Origin: Actinomycetota bacterium | GTDB taxonomy: Bacteria > Actinomycetota > Actinomycetes > Nanopelagicales > Nanopelagicaceae | Length of the DNA stretch: 6,200 bases | Assembly: GCA_005793655.1 (NCBI GenBank) | Contig: SXRC01000081.1 | Span: forward strand, 1 to 6,200 | Reading direction: 5' to 3' | Shown here: piece by piece, positions 1-5,946 of the stretch | Layout of the letters: each line of letters opens with the position of its first letter | How positions within the stretch are numbered: position 1 is the stretch's first letter | The notes under the pieces: generated by a model | Database searches by the model: none | Seen by the model: the letters and a program-made list of their open reading frames with translations, nothing else | Told to the model about the DNA's origin: nothing | Position numbers and translations under genes: made by a program

Positions 1-127
1 TAGCATTTTCAACATGGCGCTCAATTCGAAGGGATAGTGTCTCCAACCCTTGGGCAAGTAGCCAGGCATTAAATGGTGAGACTGCAGCGCCAATATCTCG
101 CAGCAGAGTTAACCTGATCTTAAAGAT
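1..127 (-). pseudogene. metY: Continuation of metY after the in-frame stop, cut by the window edge
   Basis: Reading on in the same frame from the TAG at 130-128 gives 42 more sense codons to the window edge with no further stop. They include LRDIGAAVSPFNAWLLAQG and then LETLSLRIERHVENA, the hallmark segment at the start of the MetY C-terminal domain. There is no frameshift and no missing sequence: the stop replaces a single codon, in a place where relatives I recall have an aromatic residue. About 120 further codons would lie beyond the window. Possible explanations are a recent nonsense mutation, a sequencing or assembly error, or amber readthrough. Confidence 0.85.
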
Positions 128-925
128 CTAAGAAAGGTTTGCACCAAATGCTGAGCCAACCCCAAGTGCTTGGGCGTAAACGATGCCATTATATGAGGGA
201 TCAGGTTGATTAAAGTTTTTAAACTTATCTGGATATTTGGCGTAATCAAATTTACCAGAGTCCACAATTGCGCCCACAACTGCATTTCCATGGCCAGATA
301 GGAATTTAGTAGCGGAGTGGACCACTACATCTGCTCCCCATTCGATTGGTCTGATTAGGTAAGGGGTGGCAACGGTGTTATCAACAATTAATGGCACATT
401 GTTTTCATGGGCAATTTTTGCAACTGTTTCAATATCTAGTAGATCATTTTTTGGATTAGCAATAGTTTCTCCGAAAAATGCTTTGGTATTTGGCTTCACC
501 GCTTTGCGCCAAGACTCTGGATCATCTGGGTTTTCAACGAAACTGACCTGAATACCAAACTTTGGCAGGGTGTAGTGGAAAAGATTGTAAGTACCACCAT
601 ATAAAGATGGTGAGGAGACGATGTGATCTCCAGCCTCAGCCACATTCAAAATAGCAAAGGTGGTAGCCGCAGAGCCTGATGCCAGTAGCAGCGCAGCGAC
701 ACCGCCCTCCAGAGCGGCAATTCTCTGCTCCACCGTATCTTGCGTTGGATTCATAATCCGGGTGTAGATATTTCCAAGCTCTGCTAAACCAAATAGATCA
801 GCTGCATGTTTGGTATCACGGAACTGGTATGCAGTTGTTTGATACAACGGCAAAGCGCGAGCGCCAGTTGTTGGATCAGGAACTTGACCAGCATGTATTT
901 GTTGGGTTTCAAATGAGTATGACAA
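128..925 (-). CDS. metY: O-acetylhomoserine sulfhydrylase, N-terminal 265 residues, ended by an in-frame TAG
   Basis: PLP enzyme that converts O-acetylhomoserine and sulfide to homocysteine and acetate in the cytoplasm, feeding methionine and SAM synthesis. The N-terminus (HAGQVPDPTTGARALPLYQT, residues 11-30) and YTRIMNPT (54-61) are typical of MetY rather than MetB. The PLP lysine is K207 in HSATKFLSGHG, and D182 in VDNT should contact the pyridine ring. The start is TTG at 925-923, chosen because AAGGAGG (937-931) lies five bases upstream and the first residues match the family start. The protein stops at residue 265, but family members are about 430 residues and the same frame continues as MetY after the TAG (130-128), so this is a broken or readthrough gene, not a short enzyme. 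A SAM-IV riboswitch precedes it. The family call is secure; whether the product is active is not. Confidence 0.93.
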   Translation of the reverse strand: MSYSFETQQIHAGQVPDPTTGARALPLYQTTAYQFRDTKHAADLFGLAELGNIYTRIMNPTQDTVEQRIAALEGGVAALLLASGSAATTFAILNVAEAGDHIVSSPSLYGGTYNLFHYTLPKFGIQVSFVENPDDPESWRKAVKPNTKAFFGETIANPKNDLLDIETVAKIAHENNVPLIVDNTVATPYLIRPIEWGADVVVHSATKFLSGHGNAVVGAIVDSGKFDYAKYPDKFKNFNQPDPSYNGIVYAQALGVGSAFGANLS

Positions 926-930
926 AACAA

Positions 931-979
931 CCTCCTTGTTGAAGGTGGTGTTAAAAGAGTTAGGGATTAGCCCTAAGTT
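931..979 (-). promoter_or_regulatory. Expression platform of the metY SAM-IV riboswitch, including the ribosome-binding site
   Basis: Two hairpins lie between aptamer and start codon. The first has a 6-bp stem (TTAGGG 976-971 with CCCTAA 965-960, loop CTAAT) followed by CTCTTTT, a weak intrinsic-terminator shape. The second is CCACCTT (948-942), loop CAAC, AAGGAGG (937-931): six pairs with one A-A mismatch, which buries the whole Shine-Dalgarno sequence. The ACCAC at 949-945 in this arm is also complementary to GTGGT (993-989) at the 3' end of the aptamer, so freeing the RBS and forming the aptamer pseudoknot compete. This favours translational control; the terminator could add to it. Pairings are read from sequence; the mechanism is inferred. 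Confidence 0.65.
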
Positions 980-988
980 TTTTATCCA

Positions 989-1100
989 ACCACTCTTGCC
1001 GATGGCACCTTGCTATCGACCTGGTCTTCACCCGGAGCACCCCACCGTGGTGGAGGGTTGCCGCTTAGTTAGCCGGGGCTATGAACTAAGACTCATGACC
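989..1100 (-). promoter_or_regulatory. SAM-IV riboswitch aptamer upstream of metY
   Basis: The RNA contains the SAM-IV landmarks in order. P1 is GGTC (1100-1097) with GACC (1026-1023). P2 is CTTAGTT (1090-1084) with AACTAAG (1070-1064). The P2-loop CCCGG (1077-1073) pairs with CCGGG (1035-1031) after P3. P3 is CCCTCC (1057-1052) with GGTGGGG (1046-1040). The GCGGCAACCCTCC and GGTGGGGTGCTCCGGGTGA stretches are nearly those of the mycobacterial SAM-IV RNAs as I remember them. A further stem (1018-1012 with 1006-1000, one A-C mismatch) is followed by GGCAAG, and GTGGT (993-989) pairs with the P3 loop ACCAC (1051-1047), the second pseudoknot. SAM binding is expected to turn metY off when methionine and SAM are plentiful. 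The class assignment is strong; exact aptamer ends are approximate. Confidence 0.92.
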
Positions 1101-1111
1101 TATGGGGAAAA

Positions 1112-1117
1112 ATACTA
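1112..1117 (-). promoter_or_regulatory. Candidate -10 box of the metY riboswitch transcript
   Basis: TAGTAT fits the TAnnnT pattern of actinobacterial -10 elements and would start transcription near 1105-1103, just ahead of aptamer P1 at 1100. Its first three bases are the ald stop codon TAG. No convincing -35 is present: GTTGCA lies upstream at a short 15-base spacing. Readthrough from ald may also supply transcripts. Confidence 0.45.
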
Positions 1118-2197
1118 GAGATTGTGCGCCTTTGCAACCGCTGCATAGAGAATTTTTCCTTCATGCACATTAAGCCCTAAGGCTAAGCCAGCATCATCAG
1201 CAATTGCCCGCTGCCATCCCTTACTGGCAAGGGCTAGGCCATATCCAATAGTGGCGTTAGCAAGTGCGTAGGTGGAGGTGGCAGGAACTGCTCCTGGCAT
1301 ATTTGCCACACAGTAAAAGATTGCATCATGGACCTTATAGGTCGGCACTTGATGGGTAGTCGGCTTGGAATCTTCAAAGCAGCCACCTTGATCAATTGCC
1401 ACATCAACTAGTACGCAACCTGGCTTCATCTTTTTAACTAGCGCATTACTTACTAACTTTGGCGCCTTTGCGCCATGCACCAACACTGCGCCAATTACTA
1501 AATCAGCATTCACTACCTCTTTTTCAATCTCATACTCACTAGAGGCAAGTGTTTTAACATTGCCAGCAAATATCTGATCAACCTGAGCTAGCCGTTTTAA
1601 ATCTAAATCCATAACAGTCACATCAGCTCGCATGCCATGGGCAATAGTTGCAGCCGCAACGCCAACAACTCCGCCACCAATTACTACCACCTTGCCACTC
1701 CGAACCCCTGGAACTCCAGCTAGTAATACACCCGCCCCACCTGCACTCGCCTGCAGGGCAGCTGCTCCTACTTGAATACTCATTCGCCCTGCTACCTCAC
1801 TCATCGGTGCCAGCAAAGGAAGCGCCCCATCTACCTCCACAGTTTCATAGGCAATTGCGGTGGCACCTGAATCCATAATCGCCTGCGTGCATGCTTTATT
1901 TGCGGCTAAGTGCAGGTATGTATAAAGGATCTGACCTTTGCGCATTCTTTTGTACTCAACCTCAATCGGCTCTTTCACCTTTTGGATTAAATCAGCTTTT
2001 TGCCAAAGCTCATCAGCCTTATCAATAATGGTGGCACCAGCTTTGATGTAGTCATAATCTGAAATACCAGAACCAACCCCAGCTGATCTTTCGACAATTA
2101 CCTGATGTCCAGCACTTACATATGCATGCACACCTGAGGGAGTTACTGAAACTCTAAACTCATTGTTTTTAATCTCTTTTGGAACACCAATAATCAC
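1115..2197 (-). CDS. ald: Alanine dehydrogenase
   Basis: NAD-dependent enzyme that interconverts L-alanine with pyruvate, ammonium and NADH in the cytoplasm; it serves alanine catabolism or ammonium assimilation. At 360 residues it is slightly shorter than the usual about 370. Active-site residues are in place: R15 in EFRVSVTP, K75 in QKVKEP, H96 in YTYLHLAAN and D269 in VDVAIDQGGC. The Rossmann segment has GGGVVG (174-179) and D197 at the end of the next strand, which indicates NAD rather than NADP. MSEVAGRMS (132-140) and CVANMPGAVPATST (296-309) are also diagnostic. The start is GTG at 2197-2195 with AGGAAA four bases upstream; the protein begins MIIGVPKEIKNNEFRV, as in the family. It lies downstream of a small putative lipoprotein on the same strand, with an inverted repeat between them, and ends 15 bases before the SAM-IV aptamer. 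Confidence 0.97.
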   Translation of the reverse strand: MIIGVPKEIKNNEFRVSVTPSGVHAYVSAGHQVIVERSAGVGSGISDYDYIKAGATIIDKADELWQKADLIQKVKEPIEVEYKRMRKGQILYTYLHLAANKACTQAIMDSGATAIAYETVEVDGALPLLAPMSEVAGRMSIQVGAAALQASAGGAGVLLAGVPGVRSGKVVVIGGGVVGVAAATIAHGMRADVTVMDLDLKRLAQVDQIFAGNVKTLASSEYEIEKEVVNADLVIGAVLVHGAKAPKLVSNALVKKMKPGCVLVDVAIDQGGCFEDSKPTTHQVPTYKVHDAIFYCVANMPGAVPATSTYALANATIGYGLALASKGWQRAIADDAGLALGLNVHEGKILYAAVAKAHNL

Positions 2198-2222
2198 AAG
2201 ATTTCCTGATCTACTAAACCAC

Positions 2223-2243
2223 AGTATTTAGTAATTAAATACT
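2223..2243. repeat. Perfect 8-bp inverted repeat upstream of ald, candidate operator
   Basis: AGTATTTA (2223-2230), spacer GTAAT, TAAATACT (2236-2243) is a perfect AT-rich dyad centred 36 bases before the ald start. It overlaps the stop codon of the preceding small gene. On the minus strand, TTGCAG (2252-2247) followed 16-18 bases on by the second arm resembles a weak promoter, so a protein bound here could block ald transcription. Lrp/AsnC-type regulators (AldR in mycobacteria) control ald in other Actinobacteria, but no regulator gene is visible here. It could instead be a weak terminator, although no U-tract follows. Confidence 0.4.
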
Positions 2244-2451
2244 ACTCTGCAAAAAGTGGGGCGCAAATCTTAGGGTGAAGTTGCGCCCGCATCGCAGCAA
2301 AATGCTCTGTTGGCCAATTGGCGAAGAAGACCCGCCGAAGCAGTGTGGCCAATGGATAATTAACCTCATCGATAAATGCCTCCGCCTTGGCGCAGCCACT
2401 TAATAAGATCGGAAGCAATAAAATTGCTAATACCCTCTTTTGGTTAAACAC
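2242..2451 (-). CDS. Small putative lipoprotein of unknown function
   Basis: I do not recognise this 69-residue product. It begins with a short basic stretch (residues 1-6, NQKR), then a hydrophobic core (VLAILLLPILL) and the lipobox LSGC with C20, so signal peptidase II processing and membrane anchoring would leave a mature part of about 50 residues. That part has no transmembrane segment; it contains FFANWPTEHFAAMRAQLHP and a second cysteine (C63). The start is GTG at 2451-2449 because an in-frame TAG lies only three codons upstream. There is no Shine-Dalgarno at usable distance (GGAGG is 20 bases away), but a -10-like box is placed for a leaderless mRNA. It is divergent from the NUDIX gene and precedes ald. 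The lipobox and absence of stops make it a plausible real gene, but homologues would be needed to be sure. Confidence 0.6.
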   Translation of the reverse strand: MFNQKRVLAILLLPILLSGCAKAEAFIDEVNYPLATLLRRVFFANWPTEHFAAMRAQLHPKICAPLFAE

Positions 2452-2457
2452 AGGGAT

Positions 2458-2463
2458 AATCTA
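2458..2463 (-). promoter_or_regulatory. Candidate -10 box for a leaderless lipoprotein mRNA
   Basis: TAGATT (2463-2458) fits TAnnnT and is followed by six bases, ATCCCT, before the GTG start at 2451. Transcription would then begin at or next to the start codon. This matches the absence of a nearby Shine-Dalgarno sequence. No clear -35 was found. Confidence 0.4.
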
Positions 2464-2519
2464 GGTATTTACCTCCATCCCTTGCTTGCAAAAAATCGGT
2501 GGCTGTGCATTAAATAATT

Positions 2520-2996
2520 GTGTGTAAAACTTCTCTTATGGCACACCGTGATGGCGATGGCTGGGTTTCATGTAATTGTGGTGGTAGGCACTGGGGCTTA
2601 CATGGCGCAGCCGGATTACTCTTAGTAAGAGATAAAACAATATTGTTGCAACATCGAGCTCCTTGGGTTCACAATGGGGATACTTGGGGTATTCCAGGTG
2701 GTGCTAGAGACTCCCATGAAAGTGCAATTGAAGCTGCCATCAGAGAGGCACATGAGGAGATCGGCGTCTTTGAAAAGGATCTAACACTAGGTGAAATCTT
2801 CACCGATGATCATGGAGTGTGGGCGTATAACACAGTAATTGCCAAAGCACATCCTGAATTAGTTGCCCATGAGGCAAATGATGAATCCAAAGAGGTTGCT
2901 TGGGTTGAACTTAATCAAGTTTCAAACAAAAATTTGCACCCTAGTTTCGCAAACACCTGGCCACAGTTGCTGGCCAGGATCAGCACGATCCTCTAG
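2520..2996 (+). CDS. NUDIX hydrolase
   Basis: A 158-residue pyrophosphohydrolase of the NUDIX superfamily, acting on nucleoside diphosphate derivatives with a divalent metal; the substrate cannot be told from sequence. The Nudix box is complete at residues 61-83: G61, E67, R75, E76, E79, E80 and G82, so it should be catalytic. The fold runs from HGAAGLLLVRD (28-38) through WGIPGGARDSHE (56-67) to ESKEVAWVEL (122-131). An N-terminal segment, CNCGGRHWGLH (18-28), precedes the core and recalls an actinobacterial subfamily. The start is uncertain: GTG at 2520 gives the longest form, but ATG at 2538 (residue 7, MAHRDGDGW) resembles the starts of relatives better. Neither has a Shine-Dalgarno sequence. 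The 68-base gap to the divergent lipoprotein must hold both promoters; TTGCAA at 2486-2491 with an AT-rich stretch at 2509-2518 is a possible one for this gene. Confidence 0.92.
   Translation: MCKTSLMAHRDGDGWVSCNCGGRHWGLHGAAGLLLVRDKTILLQHRAPWVHNGDTWGIPGGARDSHESAIEAAIREAHEEIGVFEKDLTLGEIFTDDHGVWAYNTVIAKAHPELVAHEANDESKEVAWVELNQVSNKNLHPSFANTWPQLLARISTIL
2956..2978. terminator. Hairpin inside the NUDIX gene end, likely terminator for nrdJ
   Basis: CCTGGCCA (2956-2963), loop CAGTTGC, TGGCCAGG (2971-2978) is a perfect 8-bp stem, six of the pairs G-C. It lies 25 bases past the nrdJ stop (3005-3003) and entirely inside the convergent NUDIX coding sequence, 18 bases before that gene's stop codon. No U-tract follows on either strand, so termination would be of the U-poor kind or Rho-aided. 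It is the only strong hairpin near the six-base convergent junction. Confidence 0.45.
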
Positions 2997-3002
2997 TTCA
3001 TC

Positions 3003-5804
3003 TTAAGAACAACCAGAGGTGTTTCCACATCCTTCACAGACAAAACATGAGCCAGCCATTCTCATCTTCACACCACATGTCATACAAAGTGGTGCATCAG
3101 ATTTAACCCCAGCCATCTTCTCAAAGAGCTCCATTGATGAGCCAACAAGTGAGTTATCAACTGGTGCTTTTTGAATCTTTATCTCTTGAGTTTTTTTTAC
3201 TGGCGTACTTACCGCTCCTTTTTCATCAGCTGTGTACTCACCACTTTCTAGGGCGCTAGCGCGCTCTGCAGCCGAGTAGACACCAAGGGAGGATCGTGAT
3301 TCAAATGGTAGGTAATCAAGGGCAAGACGGCGGAAGATGTAATCCATTACCGATTGCGCCATTCTGATATCCGCATCATCTGTCATACCGGCTGGTTCAA
3401 ACCTTTGGTTAGCAAATTTCTCTACAAAGGTTTCAAGTGGTACGCCGTATTGCAATCCAATTGATACTGCAATTGAGAAGGCATCCATTACACCGGCAAG
3501 AGTTGATCCTTGCTTGCCAAGCTTTAGGAATACTTCAGCTAGAGCGCCATCAGCGTATGCACCAGAGGTCATATACCCCTCAGCTCCACCTACGGAGAAT
3601 GATGTGGTTTGTGCAGGACGAGATTTTGGCAGACGACGGCGAATGGCAGTTGGGGCGTTATCAACTACTACCTCAGCTTTTTTACCCTTTGAATCAGATA
3701 GTGGTTGTCCAACCTTGCAATTATCACGGTAGACGGCAAGTGCCTTAACACCCAACTTCCAACCTTGGTAGTAGACCTCCTCAATCTCCTCCACTGTGGC
3801 ATCGGCTGGCAGATTAACTGTCTTTGAGATCGCACCTGATAAAAATGGTTGGCATGCTGCCATCATGTGAACATGGCCCATCGCACTAATTGAGCGAGCA
3901 CCCATTGCGCAATCAAATACGGTGTAATGCTCAAGCTTTAAGCCAGGGGCATCAACAATATTTCCATTCTCAGATATGTACTCAACAATTGCTTCAATTG
4001 TCTCATCGGTGTAGCCAAGTTTTTTAAGTGCTAATGGCACAGTCTGGTTCACAATCTGCATTGAACCCCCGCCCACCATCTTCTTAAACTTAACCAGGGC
4101 AAGATCTGGCTCAATACCGGTGGTATCACAATCCATCATCAAGCCAATAGTTCCAGTAGGAGCTAATACGGAAGCTTGTGCGTTGCGCCAGCCATTTTTC
4201 TCACCTAACGCATTACCAGTTGCCCATTGCTTGATCGCCTCTGCCCAAACATCTTTATCTAAGGTTGAAACAGATTTTGCCGACTCAGTAGCATTTTGGT
4301 GTTTGCGCATTACCTTGGTGTGAGCGGTGGCATTTCTTGCATAACCGTTGTAAGCACCAACAATGCCAGCAAGCTCTGCGCCTCTGCGATATGAAACACC
4401 AGTTAATACTGAGGTGATCGCTCCGGCTAATGCCCGTCCGCCATCTGAATCATAGGCAAGACCTAGCGCCATCAGGAGTGCACCAAGATTTGCATAGCCA
4501 ATTCCTAATTGACGAAAATCTCTGGTGGTTTGACCAATTGCTGGAGTTGGAAAATCTGCAAAACAAATTGAGATATCCATTGAGGTAATAACCAACTCAG
4601 TTACCTTCACAAATGTCTTCACATCAAATGAACCATCTGGCTTTAAAAACTTTAACAGGTTAATTGAGGCCAAGTTACATGATGAGTTATCTAGTGACAT
4701 GTACTCAGAGCATGGATTGGATGCATTGATCCTGCCAGTCTCTGGGTTGGTGTGCCACTCATTGATGGTGTCATCGTATTGAATTCCAGGATCGGCGCAC
4801 GCCCAAGCAGCTTTTGCCATCTTTCTAAATAATTTCTTTGCATCAACAGTTTCTAAAACCTCACCAGTTGATCTGGCAGTTAAACCAAATGACTCACCAT
4901 TTTCATAGGCGCGCATAAAGGCATCTGATACTCGCACTGAGTTATTAGCATTTTGATATTGCACTGAAATAATATCTTTTCCGCCAAGGTCCATATCAAA
5001 GCCGGCATCACGGAGTGCTCTAATCTTCTCTTCTTCTCTTACCTTTGTCTCAATAAACTCTTCAATATCTGGATGATCAACATCTAACACCACCATCTTG
5101 GCAGCGCGACGAGTCGCACCCCCTGATTTGATTGTGCCAGCGGATGAATCAGCGCCCCGCATAAATGAAACTGGTCCAGATGCTGTGCCACCTGATTTTA
5201 AAAGCTCTTTTGAGGAGCGAATTCGGGAGAGATTAAGACCCGCACCTGATCCACCTTTGAAGATAAAGCCCTCTTCTTTATACCAATTAAGAATTGATTC
5301 CATCGTGTCATCAACGGAGAGAATAAAGCAGGCTGAGACCTGTTGTGGGGCAGCAGCTCCAACATTAAACCAAACTGGTGAGTTGTATGAAAATATTTGG
5401 TGCATCAACATATGGGTTAATTCATGTTCAAAAACTTCAGCATCAGCTGGGGTGGCAAAGTAATTATTATCTTTTCCAGCTTTTGTGTAGGTAAGTACCA
5501 CACGATCAATTACCTGCTTAAGTGACCACTCACGATTTTCTGCCCCCACCGCGCCGCGGAAGTATTTAGTAGTAACAATGGTGGAGGCATTTACCGACCA
5601 GAAATCTGGATACTCAACACCTTTTTGTTCAAAGATAACCTCACCGGATTTCCAGTTGGTCTGAACTACATCGCGCCTCTCCCACTTGACGGTGTCATAT
5701 GGGTGAACTCCAGCGGTGGTGTAGATCCGCTCGATGGTAAGTGCTTTGCTACCACCAATTTTGTTTTCACCCTTTACCGCAGCAGGCTTGTTAACGATTG
5801 ACAT
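3003..5804 (-). CDS. nrdJ: Vitamin B12-dependent (class II) ribonucleotide reductase
   Basis: Reduces ribonucleotides, most likely diphosphates, to deoxyribonucleotides using a thiyl radical made from adenosylcobalamin; it needs no oxygen and no separate radical subunit. At 933 residues it has typical size. The thiyl-radical cysteine is C365 in NPCSE (363-367), with N363 and E367 as partner residues. The redox pair is C159 (SACFILSVDD) and C376 (SSCNLASINL); the C365-C376 spacing of 11 matches the Thermotoga enzyme. PTGTIG (549-554) is the phosphate-binding motif. Residues about 735-840 match the TSCPD domain. The tail has C907, C910, C923 and C926 as a probable zinc site, plus C920 and C932, suited to re-reducing the active site. 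The start is ATG at 5804-5802 with GGGGAG six bases upstream. It lies downstream of nrdR on the same strand, as in other Actinobacteria, and ends against the NUDIX gene. Confidence 0.97.
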   Translation of the reverse strand: MSIVNKPAAVKGENKIGGSKALTIERIYTTAGVHPYDTVKWERRDVVQTNWKSGEVIFEQKGVEYPDFWSVNASTIVTTKYFRGAVGAENREWSLKQVIDRVVLTYTKAGKDNNYFATPADAEVFEHELTHMLMHQIFSYNSPVWFNVGAAAPQQVSACFILSVDDTMESILNWYKEEGFIFKGGSGAGLNLSRIRSSKELLKSGGTASGPVSFMRGADSSAGTIKSGGATRRAAKMVVLDVDHPDIEEFIETKVREEEKIRALRDAGFDMDLGGKDIISVQYQNANNSVRVSDAFMRAYENGESFGLTARSTGEVLETVDAKKLFRKMAKAAWACADPGIQYDDTINEWHTNPETGRINASNPCSEYMSLDNSSCNLASINLLKFLKPDGSFDVKTFVKVTELVITSMDISICFADFPTPAIGQTTRDFRQLGIGYANLGALLMALGLAYDSDGGRALAGAITSVLTGVSYRRGAELAGIVGAYNGYARNATAHTKVMRKHQNATESAKSVSTLDKDVWAEAIKQWATGNALGEKNGWRNAQASVLAPTGTIGLMMDCDTTGIEPDLALVKFKKMVGGGSMQIVNQTVPLALKKLGYTDETIEAIVEYISENGNIVDAPGLKLEHYTVFDCAMGARSISAMGHVHMMAACQPFLSGAISKTVNLPADATVEEIEEVYYQGWKLGVKALAVYRDNCKVGQPLSDSKGKKAEVVVDNAPTAIRRRLPKSRPAQTTSFSVGGAEGYMTSGAYADGALAEVFLKLGKQGSTLAGVMDAFSIAVSIGLQYGVPLETFVEKFANQRFEPAGMTDDADIRMAQSVMDYIFRRLALDYLPFESRSSLGVYSAAERASALESGEYTADEKGAVSTPVKKTQEIKIQKAPVDNSLVGSSMELFEKMAGVKSDAPLCMTCGVKMRMAGSCFVCEGCGNTSGCS

Positions 5805-5946
5805 TTCATACTCCCCTTAATTTGTTGTTAAATCTTTTTTAGTTTACTTTTCTTTTTTTCGTCTCTTCGTATCAGCTTCTTTTCTTGCCTATCTATCTAC
5901 TTAAGGGGCCCCCGAATATTTACTTCTTTTTACTTATTTAAATCTA
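5805..5946 (-). promoter_or_regulatory. nrdR-nrdJ intergenic leader with an element complementary to the nrdJ RBS
   Basis: This 142-base gap holds no gene. Read on the nrdJ strand, an AT-rich part (5946-5915) contains -10-like TAAATA (5921-5916). A GC block, GGGGGCCCC (5913-5905), comes next, then a long purine-rich, probably unstructured stretch and the ribosome-binding site AAGGGGAG (5818-5811). The bases CCCCTTAA (5908-5901) are perfectly complementary to TTAAGGGG (5820-5813), which covers most of the Shine-Dalgarno sequence, so a long-range helix could close it. I see no cobalamin riboswitch core and no recognisable NrdR box pair here; NrdR boxes may lie upstream of nrdR beyond the window. 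Complementarity is directly seen; a separate nrdJ promoter and any regulatory role are inferred. Confidence 0.45.

Noticed and set aside
128..130. Pyrrolysine or other recoding at the metY TAG
   Set aside because: No recoding signal is visible and pyrrolysine is not known in this kind of enzyme; a mutation or base-call error is simpler.
936..1118. 60-residue plus-strand open frame opposite the metY leader
   Set aside because: It runs antisense through the riboswitch; the base conservation there is explained by the aptamer, and there is no supporting RBS.
1648..1878. 76-residue plus-strand frame opposite ald
   Set aside because: It is an His/Pro/Gln-rich antisense shadow of the ald Rossmann region with no RBS or recognisable domain.
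5098..5463. 121-residue plus-strand frame opposite nrdJ
   Set aside because: It is antisense to conserved NrdJ catalytic sequence, with arginine/proline-rich composition typical of a shadow frame. The same applies to the plus-strand frames at 3437-3748, 3514-3732 and 4120-4323.
5888..5900. Short CTAT tandem repeat in the nrdJ leader
   Set aside because: Only about three units; low-complexity sequence in an AT-rich gap.
5805..5946. Cobalamin riboswitch upstream of nrdJ
   Set aside because: B12 riboswitches control some actinobacterial reductase genes, but the conserved B12-box and core are absent and the gap is too short and AT-rich for the aptamer.
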